Origin: Mycobacterium interjectum
Lineage (GTDB): Bacteria > Actinomycetota > Actinomycetes > Mycobacteriales > Mycobacteriaceae
Reading direction: 5' to 3'
NCBI GenBank assembly: GCA_002102225.1
Contig: LQPB01000018.1
Span: 1-64,000 of the forward strand
DNA length: 64,000 bases
The notes under the pieces were generated by a model. The model saw nothing but the letters and a program-made list of their open reading frames with translations. It made no database searches and had not been told where the DNA came from. This document shows positions 38,502-48,305 of the stretch, piece after piece (positions within the stretch are counted from its first letter, which is position 1; every line of letters starts with the position of its first letter). The position numbers and the translations under genes were made by a program.

Positions 38502-39575
38502 TCAGGGTTCTTCGATCCGCGCCGCGGCGGCCTTCAGATGGGTGATCGCGTCGTGCACGATCGACTCGATCAGCTCGGCGCACGACGGCAGGTCCTCGAG
38601 GATGCCGGCCACCTGCCCGGAGGCCAGCACGCCGGCCTCGGTGTTGCCCTCGACCAGCCCGGCCTTGAGCAGCATCGGGGTGTTCGCCGCCATCACCACC
38701 TGCGACCAGGTCAGCTCCTTGCCGTGCCGCATCGCCAGGCCGTCGCGGATCATCGACGCCCAGGTCATCTGCGACATCTTCTTGAACTTGGCCGCGTTGC
38801 CCACCGCCGCGGCGAATCCCCTTACCGGCGAGCCACTTTCCAGCCTCTCCACCAGGCCGGTGCGCAACACCCGGTGCGGCATGCCGTCGACGCGCGTGGT
38901 GACCACGGTGCCGTCCAGCGCCGCCTCGAGGTAGCGGCGTTTGACCGCCTCGGGCACGGTGGAATCCGAGGTGAGCAGGAACCGGGTGCCCATCGCGACG
39001 CCGGCGGCGCCGTACGACAAGGCCGCCGCGAGCCCGCGGCCGTCGAAGAATCCGCCCGCCGCGATCACCGGGATTCCGGTGCCCTGCACGGCGTCGAGCA
39101 CGGAAGGCAGCAGCAGCGTGGTCGCGACGGGTCCGGTGTGCCCGCCGCCCTCGCCGCCCTGCACGATCATCGCGTCGGCGCCCCAGCCCGCGACCTTGCG
39201 CGCGTGTTTGGCGGCCCCGATCGACGGGATGACCACCGCCCCGGCCTCTTTCAGCCGGGCGATCAACTCCTGCTTGGGCGCCAAGGCGAAGGAGGCCACC
39301 TTCACGCCCTCGCGGATCATCAGCTCGACGCGATCGCCGGCGTCGGCGGCGTCGGCGCGGATGTTCACCCCGAACGGCTTGTCGGTCGCGGCCTTGACCT
39401 TGCCGATGGCCGTCGCCAACTCGTCCAGCGTCATCGTCGCCGAGGCCAGGATGCCCAGACCGCCCGCGTTCGCCGTGGCCGACACCAGCCGCGCGCCGGC
39501 CACCCAGCCCATCCCGGTTTGCACCACCGGGTGCTCGACACCGACCAGCTCGGTCAGCGGCGTGCGCAGCCTCAT
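38502..39575 (-). CDS. ipdC: IpdC, flavin-dependent oxidoreductase of the HIP pathway
   Basis: A 357-residue TIM-barrel flavoprotein of the nitronate monooxygenase/2-nitropropane dioxygenase family: HPVVQTGMGWVAGARL, IVQGGEGGGHTG and the phosphate-binding AAGGFFDGRGLAAAL then GVAMGTRFL. In M. tuberculosis IpdC (Rv3553) works on 5-OH-HIC-CoA in ring C/D degradation and is needed for growth on the indanone; nitronate oxidation is the family default rather than its role. ATG 39575 overlaps the ipdB stop (ATGA). Confidence 0.92.
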   Translation of the reverse strand: MRLRTPLTELVGVEHPVVQTGMGWVAGARLVSATANAGGLGILASATMTLDELATAIGKVKAATDKPFGVNIRADAADAGDRVELMIREGVKVASFALAPKQELIARLKEAGAVVIPSIGAAKHARKVAGWGADAMIVQGGEGGGHTGPVATTLLLPSVLDAVQGTGIPVIAAGGFFDGRGLAAALSYGAAGVAMGTRFLLTSDSTVPEAVKRRYLEAALDGTVVTTRVDGMPHRVLRTGLVERLESGSPVRGFAAAVGNAAKFKKMSQMTWASMIRDGLAMRHGKELTWSQVVMAANTPMLLKAGLVEGNTEAGVLASGQVAGILEDLPSCAELIESIVHDAITHLKAAAARIEEP

Positions 39576-40318
39576 GAGCGTATCTCGCGGTCGCGCAATG
39601 CCTTCGGGTCGATCACCTCGCGGATCAGGCGCAGCTCGTCGTCGGTCGGGAGCCTGGTTTCCTTCGCCTCGTCGAGGCCGTCCACCGCGAACGACGTGTT
39701 CTCGCGGACGTCGTCGGGGCTCACGCCGGGGTGCAGGGAAACCGCCCGCATGGTGTGGTCGGGGCCGTTGAAGTCGAACACCCCCAGGTTGGACACCACC
39801 CGATACGGGTTGGCGAATCGGAACGCCGGGTTGTCGGCGTCGATCTTGTCCCAGCCGATGCCGCACACCACGTCGACGCTCTCGCAGAACACCCGCTTGG
39901 AGTGGTTGCCGACCCAGTAACTGGTCGAATGGTTGATCGCGTTGCCGGGCGCGCCGCGCAGCCCGAACATCTGCCGGGTCGGGCGCTGCAGCGGGCCGAA
40001 CGCCGAGATGTTCTGATTGCCAAAGCGATCTACCTGATTGGCGCCCATCACCACGTGGCGGCGCCCCCAGGCCAGCGTCTCGAACACCCGCCCGAACGGC
40101 ATCCAGCCCTCGATGGCCCCGGTCTTGCCCAACGCGGGGGTGTCCGCCAGCAGCTGCGCCTCGCCGTCGGTCAGCAGGATGTCCGGCGAGAAGGTCAGGC
40201 GCGCCAGCCGGGCGCCGACGGAGGCCATGTTCGTCATTGGGCTGATCATGATTTCGCCGGCGTCCCTGAACAATTCGGCGCAGGCGACCGCGCAGACCTC
40301 GGCTCGGGTGCTGCTCAC
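39572..40318 (-). CDS. ipdB: IpdB, beta subunit of the ring C hydrolase
   Basis: A 248-residue protein with the CoA-transferase family I fold (MISPMTNMASVGARLARL, VMGANQVDRFGNQN, LGVFDFNGPDHTMR). With IpdA it forms a heterodimer that hydrolytically opens ring C of COCHEA-CoA (Rv3552 in M. tuberculosis) rather than transferring CoA. GTG 40318 overlaps the ipdA stop (GTGA) and the stop overlaps ipdC, so subunits are made in coupled fashion. Confidence 0.94.
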   Translation of the reverse strand: MSSTRAEVCAVACAELFRDAGEIMISPMTNMASVGARLARLTFSPDILLTDGEAQLLADTPALGKTGAIEGWMPFGRVFETLAWGRRHVVMGANQVDRFGNQNISAFGPLQRPTRQMFGLRGAPGNAINHSTSYWVGNHSKRVFCESVDVVCGIGWDKIDADNPAFRFANPYRVVSNLGVFDFNGPDHTMRAVSLHPGVSPDDVRENTSFAVDGLDEAKETRLPTDDELRLIREVIDPKALRDREIRS

Positions 40319-41199
40319 TTGGCGGCCTCCTCTGCGAACGCGCGAACCGCGGCCTGATAGTCGTCCTCGCCGCCGGACAGATAGGTCGTGACGAACTGCT
40401 GCCAGCCCTCGTCCGTGGAGGCCGCCTCGGCGTAGTGCCGCTGGAACTTCTCGTCGCGGGCGTAATCCGGTGCGGCGGTGGTGAAGTGGGCACCGCCTGG
40501 GGCTTCCACCACCGCGTCGACCATCATTCGGTTCACCAGCAGCGCCTGCGGGGGCACCGCCTTGACGAGCTCCTCGGTGGAGACGACGCGCTCCACCGAC
40601 AGGTAGCGCCGCTGTGCGGCCATCAAGAAGAGGTCGTCGAAGTAGGGGTCGATGCCGGTGTAGGCGGCGTTGCCCTGGCTGTCACCGAGATTGAGGTGCA
40701 CGAAGGCGGCGTCCAGGCCCAGGGCCGGCATGGCGAGCAGCGTCTCGTGCCCGCCGCCGGGCGCCGGGTAAGGGCTGGTCACCGTCCGCAGCTCGCCCTC
40801 CCAGAAGTCCGGGACCGAACTGCCCAGCCCGGCGCGGATCGGCAGGAACGGCAGCCGCTGCGCCGCCGCCTGCAACCCGCACCGCAGCATGCCCTCGTCC
40901 ATCTCACGGGCCTCGATGGCTCCACCGGTGCGCGCCTTCGCGAACCAGGGGTCGTAGAACGGGGCGGAGTCCAGCGACACGAACCCGTAGTAGACCCGCT
41001 TGACCTTGCCCGCCGAGCAGAGCAACCCCAGGTCGGGCCCGCCGTAGGTGACCACGGTCAAGTCCTTGACGTCGGTGCGCAGCATGGCGCGCACGAACGC
41101 CATGGGCTTGCGCCGAGATCCCCAGCCGCCGATGCCGATCGTCATGCCGCTGCGCAGTTGCGCGACGGCCTCGTCGAGGGTGGTTCGCTTGTCGCTCAC
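40315..41199 (-). CDS. ipdA: IpdA, alpha subunit of the ring C hydrolase
   Basis: A 294-residue CoA-transferase-like subunit (IGIGGWGSRRKPMAFVRA, VTYGGPDLGLLCSAGKV, EAREMDEGMLRCGLQ, NLGDSQGNAAYTG). IpdAB (Rv3551/Rv3552) is a retro-Claisen-type hydrolase opening the last steroid ring, with an acidic residue of the EMDEG segment region in the active site. GTG 41199 overlaps the echA20 stop by four bases. Confidence 0.94.
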   Translation of the reverse strand: MSDKRTTLDEAVAQLRSGMTIGIGGWGSRRKPMAFVRAMLRTDVKDLTVVTYGGPDLGLLCSAGKVKRVYYGFVSLDSAPFYDPWFAKARTGGAIEAREMDEGMLRCGLQAAAQRLPFLPIRAGLGSSVPDFWEGELRTVTSPYPAPGGGHETLLAMPALGLDAAFVHLNLGDSQGNAAYTGIDPYFDDLFLMAAQRRYLSVERVVSTEELVKAVPPQALLVNRMMVDAVVEAPGGAHFTTAAPDYARDEKFQRHYAEAASTDEGWQQFVTTYLSGGEDDYQAAVRAFAEEAAK

Positions 41200-41954
41200 G
41201 ACTTTTCGCCCTTCGTCGTGCCGGCAAACGCGTCGCGGTGCTCGTCGGAGACCCCGGCGAGGTTGAGCTCGAACGTAAAGCCTTGCTCCATGCGGTAACT
41301 CGAGTTGACCCGTTGCACGTCGATCAGGTTGAGCGCCTCCTTGGCGGCGCGGATGACGCGCGTGTCCTTGGCGGCGATGTCGCGGGCCACCCGCAACGCG
41401 GCCTCGTCCAACTGATCCCGGGGCACCACCTCGTGCACCGAGCCGAAGTGGTGCAGGGTGGCCGCGTCCACGGTGGCGGCGGTGAAGAACAGCCGCCGCA
41501 TCATGTGCTGCGGCACCAACCGCGACAGGTGGGTCGCCGCGCCGAGCGCGCCGCGTTCGACCTCCGGCAGCCCGAAGGTGGCGTCGTCGGATGCCACGAT
41601 GACGTCGGAGTTGCCCACCAGGCCGATCCCGCCGCCGACGCAGAACCCGTTCACCGCCGCGATCACCGGCACGGCGCATTCGTAGACCGCGCGGAACGCG
41701 GCATAGCAGCCGCGGTTGGCGTCGATCAGGGCGGTGAAGCCCTCGGTGCGCTGCATCTCCTTGATGTCCACACCGGCGTTGAAGCCGCGGCCCTCGGCCC
41801 GCAGGATCACCGCGTGGGTCTCGGGATCGGCGCCGGCCGCCGTGATCGCGTCGGCGAGTTCGAACCAGCCGCGCGACGGGATGGCGTTGACGGGCGGGTA
41901 GTCGACGGTGACCGCGACGATGCCCGGTTCGGGGATGGTGGAATTGATCGTCAT
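41196..41954 (-). CDS. echA20: EchA20, crotonase-family ring D hydrolase
   Basis: A 252-residue crotonase: oxyanion-hole segments GRGFNAGVDIKEMQ and NGFCVGGGIGLVGNSD, then FGLPEVERGALG. EchA20 (Rv3550) opens ring D of HIEC-CoA by hydrolysis, giving COCHEA-CoA for IpdAB. First gene of echA20-ipdA-ipdB-ipdC, with a perfect 7-2-7 KstR2 box 28-43 bp upstream of its ATG (41954). Four successive genes are linked by 4-base overlaps. Confidence 0.94.
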   Translation of the reverse strand: MTINSTIPEPGIVAVTVDYPPVNAIPSRGWFELADAITAAGADPETHAVILRAEGRGFNAGVDIKEMQRTEGFTALIDANRGCYAAFRAVYECAVPVIAAVNGFCVGGGIGLVGNSDVIVASDDATFGLPEVERGALGAATHLSRLVPQHMMRRLFFTAATVDAATLHHFGSVHEVVPRDQLDEAALRVARDIAAKDTRVIRAAKEALNLIDVQRVNSSYRMEQGFTFELNLAGVSDEHRDAFAGTTKGEKS

Positions 41955-41981
41955 TGCACTTCCTGGGTGGGCTAACTACCT

Positions 41982-41997
41982 AAGCAAGCACTTGCTT
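41982..41997. promoter_or_regulatory. KstR2 operator (echA20-ipdABC / Rv3549c-like)
   Basis: AAGCAAGCACTTGCTT has perfect 7-bp arms around a 2-bp centre, the best KstR2-type site in the window. It lies between the leftward echA20 (start 41954) and the rightward SDR (start 42012) and can control both. Confidence 0.92.
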
Positions 41998-42011
41998 GGT
42001 ACGCTAGCACA

Positions 42012-42809
42012 GTGACTCCCGCCGAAGCAGGCTCGCCCCTTTCGGAAGGCATCAACCTGGGGCTGGACGGGCGGATCGTCCTTATTACCGGCGGCGTTCG
42101 CGGCGTGGGTGCCGGCATCAGCTCGGTTTTCGCCAAGCAGGGGGCGACCGTGATCACCTGTGCGCGACGGCCCGTCGAGGGCCTGCCCTACGAGTTCCAC
42201 CCCTGCGACGTCCGCGACGATGACGCCGTCAAGGCGATGATCGACGCGATCGTGGACCGGCATGGCCGGCTCGACGTCGTCGTCAACAACGCCGGCGGTT
42301 CGCCGTACGTGCTGACCGCGGAATCCAGCGCGAAGTTCAACCGCAAGATCATCGAGCTCAACCTCATTGGCGCGTTGTGGGTTTCGCAGCACGCCAACGA
42401 GAAGATGCAGAGCCAGCCCCGCGGCGGATCGGTCATCAACATCTGCAGCCTCAGCGGCCGGCGGCCGTCCCCCGGTACCGGGGCGTACGGGGCGGCCAAG
42501 GCCGGCCTGGAAAGCCTGACGCAGACGCTGGCGGTCGAATGGGGGCCGAAGGTCCGGGTGAACGCCTGCGTGGTCGGGATGGTCGAGACCGAACAGTCGG
42601 AGCTGTTTTATGGCGACGCCGAGTCGATCGCCGCGATCTCGAAGAACGTGCCGCTGGGGCGGCTGGCCAAGCCTGAGGATGTCGGTTGGGCCACAGCGTT
42701 TTTGGCCTCCGATGCGGCGTCCTACATCAGCGGTGCCGCGTTAGAGGTGCACGGCGGCGGCGAGCCGCCGCATTATCTGGCAGCAACGAACGCGAGCGCG
42801 GTCAAGTAG
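42012..42809 (+). CDS. SDR-family oxidoreductase (Rv3549c-like)
   Basis: A 265-residue classical SDR: coenzyme loop TGGVRGVGAG, VNNAGGSP, Ser in ICSLSGRR and Tyr-Lys in GAYGAAKAG; the end (SYISGAALEVHGGGEPP) is typical. It presumably oxidises or reduces a hydroxyl/keto group in a steroid-derived CoA thioester; the substrate is not known. GTG 42012 is 15 bp from the KstR2 box, suggesting a nearly leaderless mRNA. The next SDR starts 15 bp after its stop. Confidence 0.88.
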   Translation: MTPAEAGSPLSEGINLGLDGRIVLITGGVRGVGAGISSVFAKQGATVITCARRPVEGLPYEFHPCDVRDDDAVKAMIDAIVDRHGRLDVVVNNAGGSPYVLTAESSAKFNRKIIELNLIGALWVSQHANEKMQSQPRGGSVINICSLSGRRPSPGTGAYGAAKAGLESLTQTLAVEWGPKVRVNACVVGMVETEQSELFYGDAESIAAISKNVPLGRLAKPEDVGWATAFLASDAASYISGAALEVHGGGEPPHYLAATNASAVK

Positions 42810-42823
42810 AGGAGACAGGATCG

Positions 42824-43729
42824 ATGGGATTGGTTGACGGCCGGGTCGTCATCGTCACCGGGGCGGGCGGCGGCATCGGCCGCGCCCACGCCTTGGCCTT
42901 CGCGGCCGAAGGCGCGCGCGTGGTGGTCAACGACATCGGGGTGGGCCTGGACGGGTCGCCGGCCGGCGGTGGCAGCGCCGCACAGGGCGTGGTCGACGAA
43001 ATCACCGCCGCCGGTGGGGAAGCCGTCGCCAACGGATCCAACATCGCCGACTGGGACCAAGCGGCCGCCCTGGTCCAGGCCGCCGTCGACACGTTCGGCG
43101 GCCTCGACGTTGTGGTCAACAACGCCGGCATCGTGCGCGACCGGATGATGGCCAACACCAGCGAGGAGGAGTTCGACGCCGTCATCGCCGTGCACCTCAA
43201 GGGGCACTTCGCCATGATGCGCCACGCCGCGTCGTATTGGCGCGGGCTGTCCAAAGAGGGCAAGACGGTCGACGCGCGGATCATCAACACCAGTTCCGGC
43301 GCGGGCCTGCAGGGCAGCGTCGGGCAGGGCAACTACAGCGCCGCCAAGGCGGGCATCGCGGCGATGACGCTCGTGGCCGCGGCCGAAATGGGGCGGTACG
43401 GCGTGACCGTGAACGCGATCGCACCGTCGGCGCGCACCCGCATGACCGAGACCGTGTTCGCCGAGATGATGGCAACGCAGGACCAGGATTTCGACGCGAT
43501 GGCCCCGGAGAACGTCCCGCCGCTGGTGGTCTGGCTCGGCAGCGCCGAGTCCCGCGACGTCACCGGCAAGGTGTTCGAGGTCGAGGGCGGCAAGATCCGC
43601 GTCGCCGAGGGCTGGGCGCACGGCCCGCAGATCGACAAGGGCGCCCGCTGGGATCCCGCCGAGCTGGGGCCCGTCGTCGCCGACCTGCTGGCCAAGGCGC
43701 GGCCGCCGGTCCCCGTCTACGGGGCCTAG
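42824..43729 (+). CDS. SDR-family (3R)-hydroxyacyl-CoA dehydrogenase-like (Rv3548c-like)
   Basis: A 301-residue SDR of the type found at the N-terminus of peroxisomal multifunctional enzyme 2: TGAGGGIGRAHALAFA, VNDIGVGLDG, VNNAGIVRDRM, NTSSGAGL and QGNYSAAKAG (Tyr-Lys). This subgroup usually oxidises (3R)-hydroxyacyl-CoA. The ATG at 42824 follows AGAGGAG. It is downstream of Rv3549c-like in one operon, under the KstR2 box at 41982. A perfect palindrome follows the stop. Confidence 0.88.
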   Translation: MGLVDGRVVIVTGAGGGIGRAHALAFAAEGARVVVNDIGVGLDGSPAGGGSAAQGVVDEITAAGGEAVANGSNIADWDQAAALVQAAVDTFGGLDVVVNNAGIVRDRMMANTSEEEFDAVIAVHLKGHFAMMRHAASYWRGLSKEGKTVDARIINTSSGAGLQGSVGQGNYSAAKAGIAAMTLVAAAEMGRYGVTVNAIAPSARTRMTETVFAEMMATQDQDFDAMAPENVPPLVVWLGSAESRDVTGKVFEVEGGKIRVAEGWAHGPQIDKGARWDPAELGPVVADLLAKARPPVPVYGA

Positions 43730-43740
43730 GCGACGCTCGC

Positions 43741-43800
43741 GCCGAACGTGCACTCACGGCGAGCTTTTCGCGGATTTTCCGCCGCCAGTGCACGTTCGGC
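43741..43800. terminator. Palindrome with perfect 14-bp arms, probable bidirectional terminator
   Basis: GCCGAACGTGCACT (43741-43754) is perfectly complementary to 43787-43800 around a 32-base loop. It lies between the convergent Rv3548c-like gene (stop 43729) and ddn (stop 43809). The GTGCA core resembles the arms of repeats A and B. Confidence 0.75.
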
Positions 43801-43808
43801 GGACTGGC

Positions 43809-44285
<477 letters not shown>

Positions 44286-44660
44286 CTAGCGCTGAATGAA
44301 TGGGCGCAACCTGGCCCTGATGTGGTGGATCAGCCCGTCGTCTTCCGGTATCACGAAGGTTTCGTCGACCCGCGACGCGACCCGCCGCCCGCCGAACGCG
44401 ACCTTGGTCAGCACGTCGTACACCGCGCGCACCTCGTCGCCGGACACGGTGTACTCGGGGCGTGTCGTGGCCGCGATGATGCGGTATTGCGGTCCGCGAT
44501 TGAGGCTGCGCCGCAGGTGATTCCCGGAGAACCCGGATTTGAGACCCACCTCGATGCGGGTGCACTCGTCCGCGAACGGGACGGCGTCGGCGTCGTGGGT
44601 GACCAAGGCATCGATGTACGCCTGGGCCGCCGCGATGCGGTCGGCCGCCGAGACGCCCAT
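44286..44660 (-). CDS. SnoaL/NTF2-like protein
   Basis: A 124-residue protein with the cone-shaped NTF2-like layout: an N-terminal helix (ADRIAAAQAYIDALVTHDAD), an acidic FADECTRIEVG strand, then beta strands ending in VDETFVIPEDDGLIHHIRAR. Family members include ketosteroid isomerase and SnoaL cyclases, but the Tyr/Asp set of ketosteroid isomerase cannot be assigned. Its ATG directly abuts the fadA5 stop (TGAATG), so it is translated from the fadA5 message under KstR control. I know no annotated counterpart between ddn and fadA5 in M. tuberculosis. Confidence 0.7.
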   Translation of the reverse strand: MGVSAADRIAAAQAYIDALVTHDADAVPFADECTRIEVGLKSGFSGNHLRRSLNRGPQYRIIAATTRPEYTVSGDEVRAVYDVLTKVAFGGRRVASRVDETFVIPEDDGLIHHIRARLRPFIQR

Positions 44661-45833
<1,173 letters not shown>

Positions 45834-45834
45834 C

Positions 45835-45848
45835 TAGAACACGTTTCA
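45835..45848. promoter_or_regulatory. KstR operator (fadA5 / cyp125)
   Basis: TAGAACACGTTTCA fits TnnAACnnGTTnnA. It lies between fadA5 (start 45824) and the cyp125 operon (start 46021), with the cyp125 leader of about 170 bp on its right. Confidence 0.88.
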
Positions 45849-45853
45849 TTACT

Positions 45854-45994
45854 ATGACAAGCGACGATGCGTCGGCGCCTTTTTTCTACGGTGGAGGCAT
45901 GTTTTACTGGCAACAGAGCTCCACTAGGAGAGCTAGTGTCCTGGGATCGCCGGTCGCTGGGCAAGTCACCGAGCCAGTCGCAGGACCAGCATAG
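45854..45994 (+). CDS. Possible leader ORF upstream of cyp125
   Basis: An ATG 6 bp after the KstR box opens a 46-codon frame starting MTSDDASAPFFYGGGMFYWQ and ending VTEPVAGPA, 26 bp before the cyp125 GTG. There is no ribosome-binding site, so it could only be translated as a leaderless message. It contains an aromatic cluster (FFYGGGMFYW). A 6-bp hairpin (CACTAG-GAGAG-CTAGTG, 45922-45938) lies within it. There is no homology evidence; it may be non-coding 5' leader. Confidence 0.25.
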   Translation: MTSDDASAPFFYGGGMFYWQQSSTRRASVLGSPVAGQVTEPVAGPA

Positions 45995-46020
45995 GGACCA
46001 GCAAGTTAAGGAGAAGTAGC

Positions 46021-47274
46021 GTGGCCAGCCCCAACCTTCCACCCGGGTTCGATTTCACCGACCCCGACATCTACGCCGAGCGGATCCCCGTCGAAGAGTT
46101 CGCCGAGGTGCGCGCGACCGCGCCGATCTGGTGGAACGAGCAGGCCCCGGGCCACGGCGGCGGGTTCAACGACGGCGGCTTCTGGGCGATAACCAAGCTC
46201 AACGACGTCAAGGAGATCTCGCGGCGCAGCGACGTCTTCTCCAGCTACGAGAACTGCGTGATCCCGCGGTTCAACGACGACATCGCACGCGAGGACATCG
46301 AGCTGCAACGGTTCGTCATGCTCAACATGGACGCGCCGCACCACACGCGGCTGCGCAAGATCATCTCCCGCGGCTTCACCCCGCGGGCCGTGGGGCGCCT
46401 GGAGGACGAACTCAGGGAGCGCGCCCAGAAGATCGCCCGGGACGCGGCATCCGCCGGTTCCGGGGACTTCGTCGAGCAGGTGTCCTGCGAGCTCCCGCTG
46501 CAGGCGATCGCCGGCTTGCTCGGGGTGCCACAGGAGGACCGCGAAAAGCTCTTCCGCTGGTCCAACGAGATGACCGGCAACGACGATCCCGAGTATGCCG
46601 ACGTCGATCCCAAGACGTCGTCGTTCGAGGTGCTCAACTACGCGATGCAGATGGCCGCCATCAAGGCCGAGAAACCCGGCGACGACATCGTCACCACGCT
46701 GATCAACGCCGACATCGACGGGGAAAAGCTCTCGGACGACGAATTCGGCTTCTTCGTGATGATGCTCGCGGTGGCCGGCAACGAGACCACCCGCAACTCC
46801 ATCACCCAGGGGATGATGGCCTTCGCGGACTACCCCGATCAGTGGGAGCTGTTCAAGAAGGAGCGCCCGGAGACCGCCGCCGACGAGATCGTCCGCTGGG
46901 CCACCCCGGTCACCAGTTTCCAGCGGACGGCCCTGGAGGACTACGAACTATCCGGCGTGCAGATCAAGAAGGGCCAGCGCGTGGTGATGTTCTACCGCTC
47001 GGCCAATTTCGACGAAGAGATCTTCGACGACCCCTACACCTTCAACATCCTGCGAAACCCCAACCCGCATGTCGGTTTCGGCGGCACGGGCGCGCACTAC
47101 TGCATCGGCGCCAACCTGGCCAAGATGACGATCAACCTGATCTTCAACGCCGTGGCCGATCACATGCCCGACCTCAAGCCGATCTCGGAGCCGGAGCGGC
47201 TGCGCTCGGGATGGCTCAACGGCATCAAGCGCTGGCAGGTCGACTACACCGGTAAATGCCCGGTGGATCACTGA
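46021..47274 (+). CDS. cyp125: Cyp125, steroid C26/C27 monooxygenase
   Basis: A 417-residue cytochrome P450: I-helix AGNETT (252-257), ExxR at 289-292 (DEIVRW), heme-binding Cys361 in GFGGTGAHYCIG. It is very close to Cyp125 (Rv3545c), which oxidises the terminal side-chain carbon of cholesterol or cholestenone to the acid. GTG 46021 follows AAGGAG at good spacing; the M. tuberculosis protein has a longer N-terminus not present here. First gene of cyp125-fadE28-fadE29-chsH2-chsH1-ltp2 under KstR box 45835. Confidence 0.96.
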   Translation: MASPNLPPGFDFTDPDIYAERIPVEEFAEVRATAPIWWNEQAPGHGGGFNDGGFWAITKLNDVKEISRRSDVFSSYENCVIPRFNDDIAREDIELQRFVMLNMDAPHHTRLRKIISRGFTPRAVGRLEDELRERAQKIARDAASAGSGDFVEQVSCELPLQAIAGLLGVPQEDREKLFRWSNEMTGNDDPEYADVDPKTSSFEVLNYAMQMAAIKAEKPGDDIVTTLINADIDGEKLSDDEFGFFVMMLAVAGNETTRNSITQGMMAFADYPDQWELFKKERPETAADEIVRWATPVTSFQRTALEDYELSGVQIKKGQRVVMFYRSANFDEEIFDDPYTFNILRNPNPHVGFGGTGAHYCIGANLAKMTINLIFNAVADHMPDLKPISEPERLRSGWLNGIKRWQVDYTGKCPVDH

Positions 47275-48305
47275 TGGATTCAACAGCGACGATGGACTTC
47301 GACCTCACCGCCGAACAGCAGGCGGTCGCCGACGTGGCGACGTCGGTGCTGGATCGGGATCTCTCGTGGGAGGCGCTGGTCAGCGGCGGCGTGACGGCGC
47401 TGCCGGTGCCGGAGCGCCTCGGCGGCGACGGCGTGGGCCTGCCCGAGGTCGCCACGGTGCTGACGGAAGTCGGTCGCCACGGCGCGATTACCCCGGCGCT
47501 GGCAACGCTGGGTTTCGGGGTGGTGCCGTTGCTGGACCTGGCCTCCGAGCAGCAACAGGACCGCTTCCTGGCCGGGGTCGCCAAGGGCGGCGTGCTGACC
47601 GCGGCGCTCAACGAGCCCGGAGCCGCCCTGCCCGACCGGCCGGGGGTCGCGTTCGCGGGCGGCCGCCTGTCGGGCACCAAGGTCGGCGTCGGCTATGCCG
47701 AGCAAGCGGATTGGATGATCGTGACGGCCGACAGCGCCGTCGTGGTGGTGTCACCCGAGGCCGACGGCGTGCGGCTGGTGCGCACCCCGACCTCCAACGG
47801 CTCGGACGAGTACACGGTCACGTTCGACGGTGTGGCGGTTGATGATTCGGACGTGTTGGCGGGTGCTTCGGCGCACCGGGTCAACCAGCTGGCGGTGGCC
47901 GCGATGGGCGCCTTCGCGGACGGGTTGGTGGCCGGGGCGCTGCGGTTGACCGCGGACTACGTGGCCAACCGCAAGCAGTTCGGCAAGCCGCTGTCGACCT
48001 TCCAGACGGTGGCGGCGCAGCTCTCCGAGATCTACATCGCCTCGCGCACCATCGATCTGGCGGCCAAGTCGGTCGTTTGGCGACTGTCGGAGGGCCGGGA
48101 CGCCGACGACGACGTGGACGTCCTCGGCTACTGGATCACTTCGCAGGCACCGCCGGTGATGCAGCTCTGCCACCACCTGCACGGTGGCATGGGCATGGAC
48201 ATCACCTATCCCATGCACCGGTATTACTCCACAATCAAGGACCTGTCCCGGATACTGGGCGGGCCGTCTCATCGCCTCGATCTGGTGGGAGCGCAATGTT
48301 CATAG
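47274..48305 (+). CDS. fadE28: FadE28 (ChsE1), acyl-CoA dehydrogenase subunit
   Basis: A 343-residue subunit with ACAD signatures (VANRKQFGKPLSTFQTVAAQ, HHLHGGMGMDITYPMHRYYS). ChsE1-ChsE2 (FadE28-FadE29) is an alpha2beta2 dehydrogenase of the three-carbon side-chain steroid thioester (3-OPC-CoA). ATG 47274 overlaps the cyp125 stop by one base (TGATG); ATG 47292 (MDFDLTAEQQ) corresponds to the M. tuberculosis start. It overlaps fadE29 by 10 bp. Confidence 0.94.
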   Translation: MDSTATMDFDLTAEQQAVADVATSVLDRDLSWEALVSGGVTALPVPERLGGDGVGLPEVATVLTEVGRHGAITPALATLGFGVVPLLDLASEQQQDRFLAGVAKGGVLTAALNEPGAALPDRPGVAFAGGRLSGTKVGVGYAEQADWMIVTADSAVVVVSPEADGVRLVRTPTSNGSDEYTVTFDGVAVDDSDVLAGASAHRVNQLAVAAMGAFADGLVAGALRLTADYVANRKQFGKPLSTFQTVAAQLSEIYIASRTIDLAAKSVVWRLSEGRDADDDVDVLGYWITSQAPPVMQLCHHLHGGMGMDITYPMHRYYSTIKDLSRILGGPSHRLDLVGAQCS

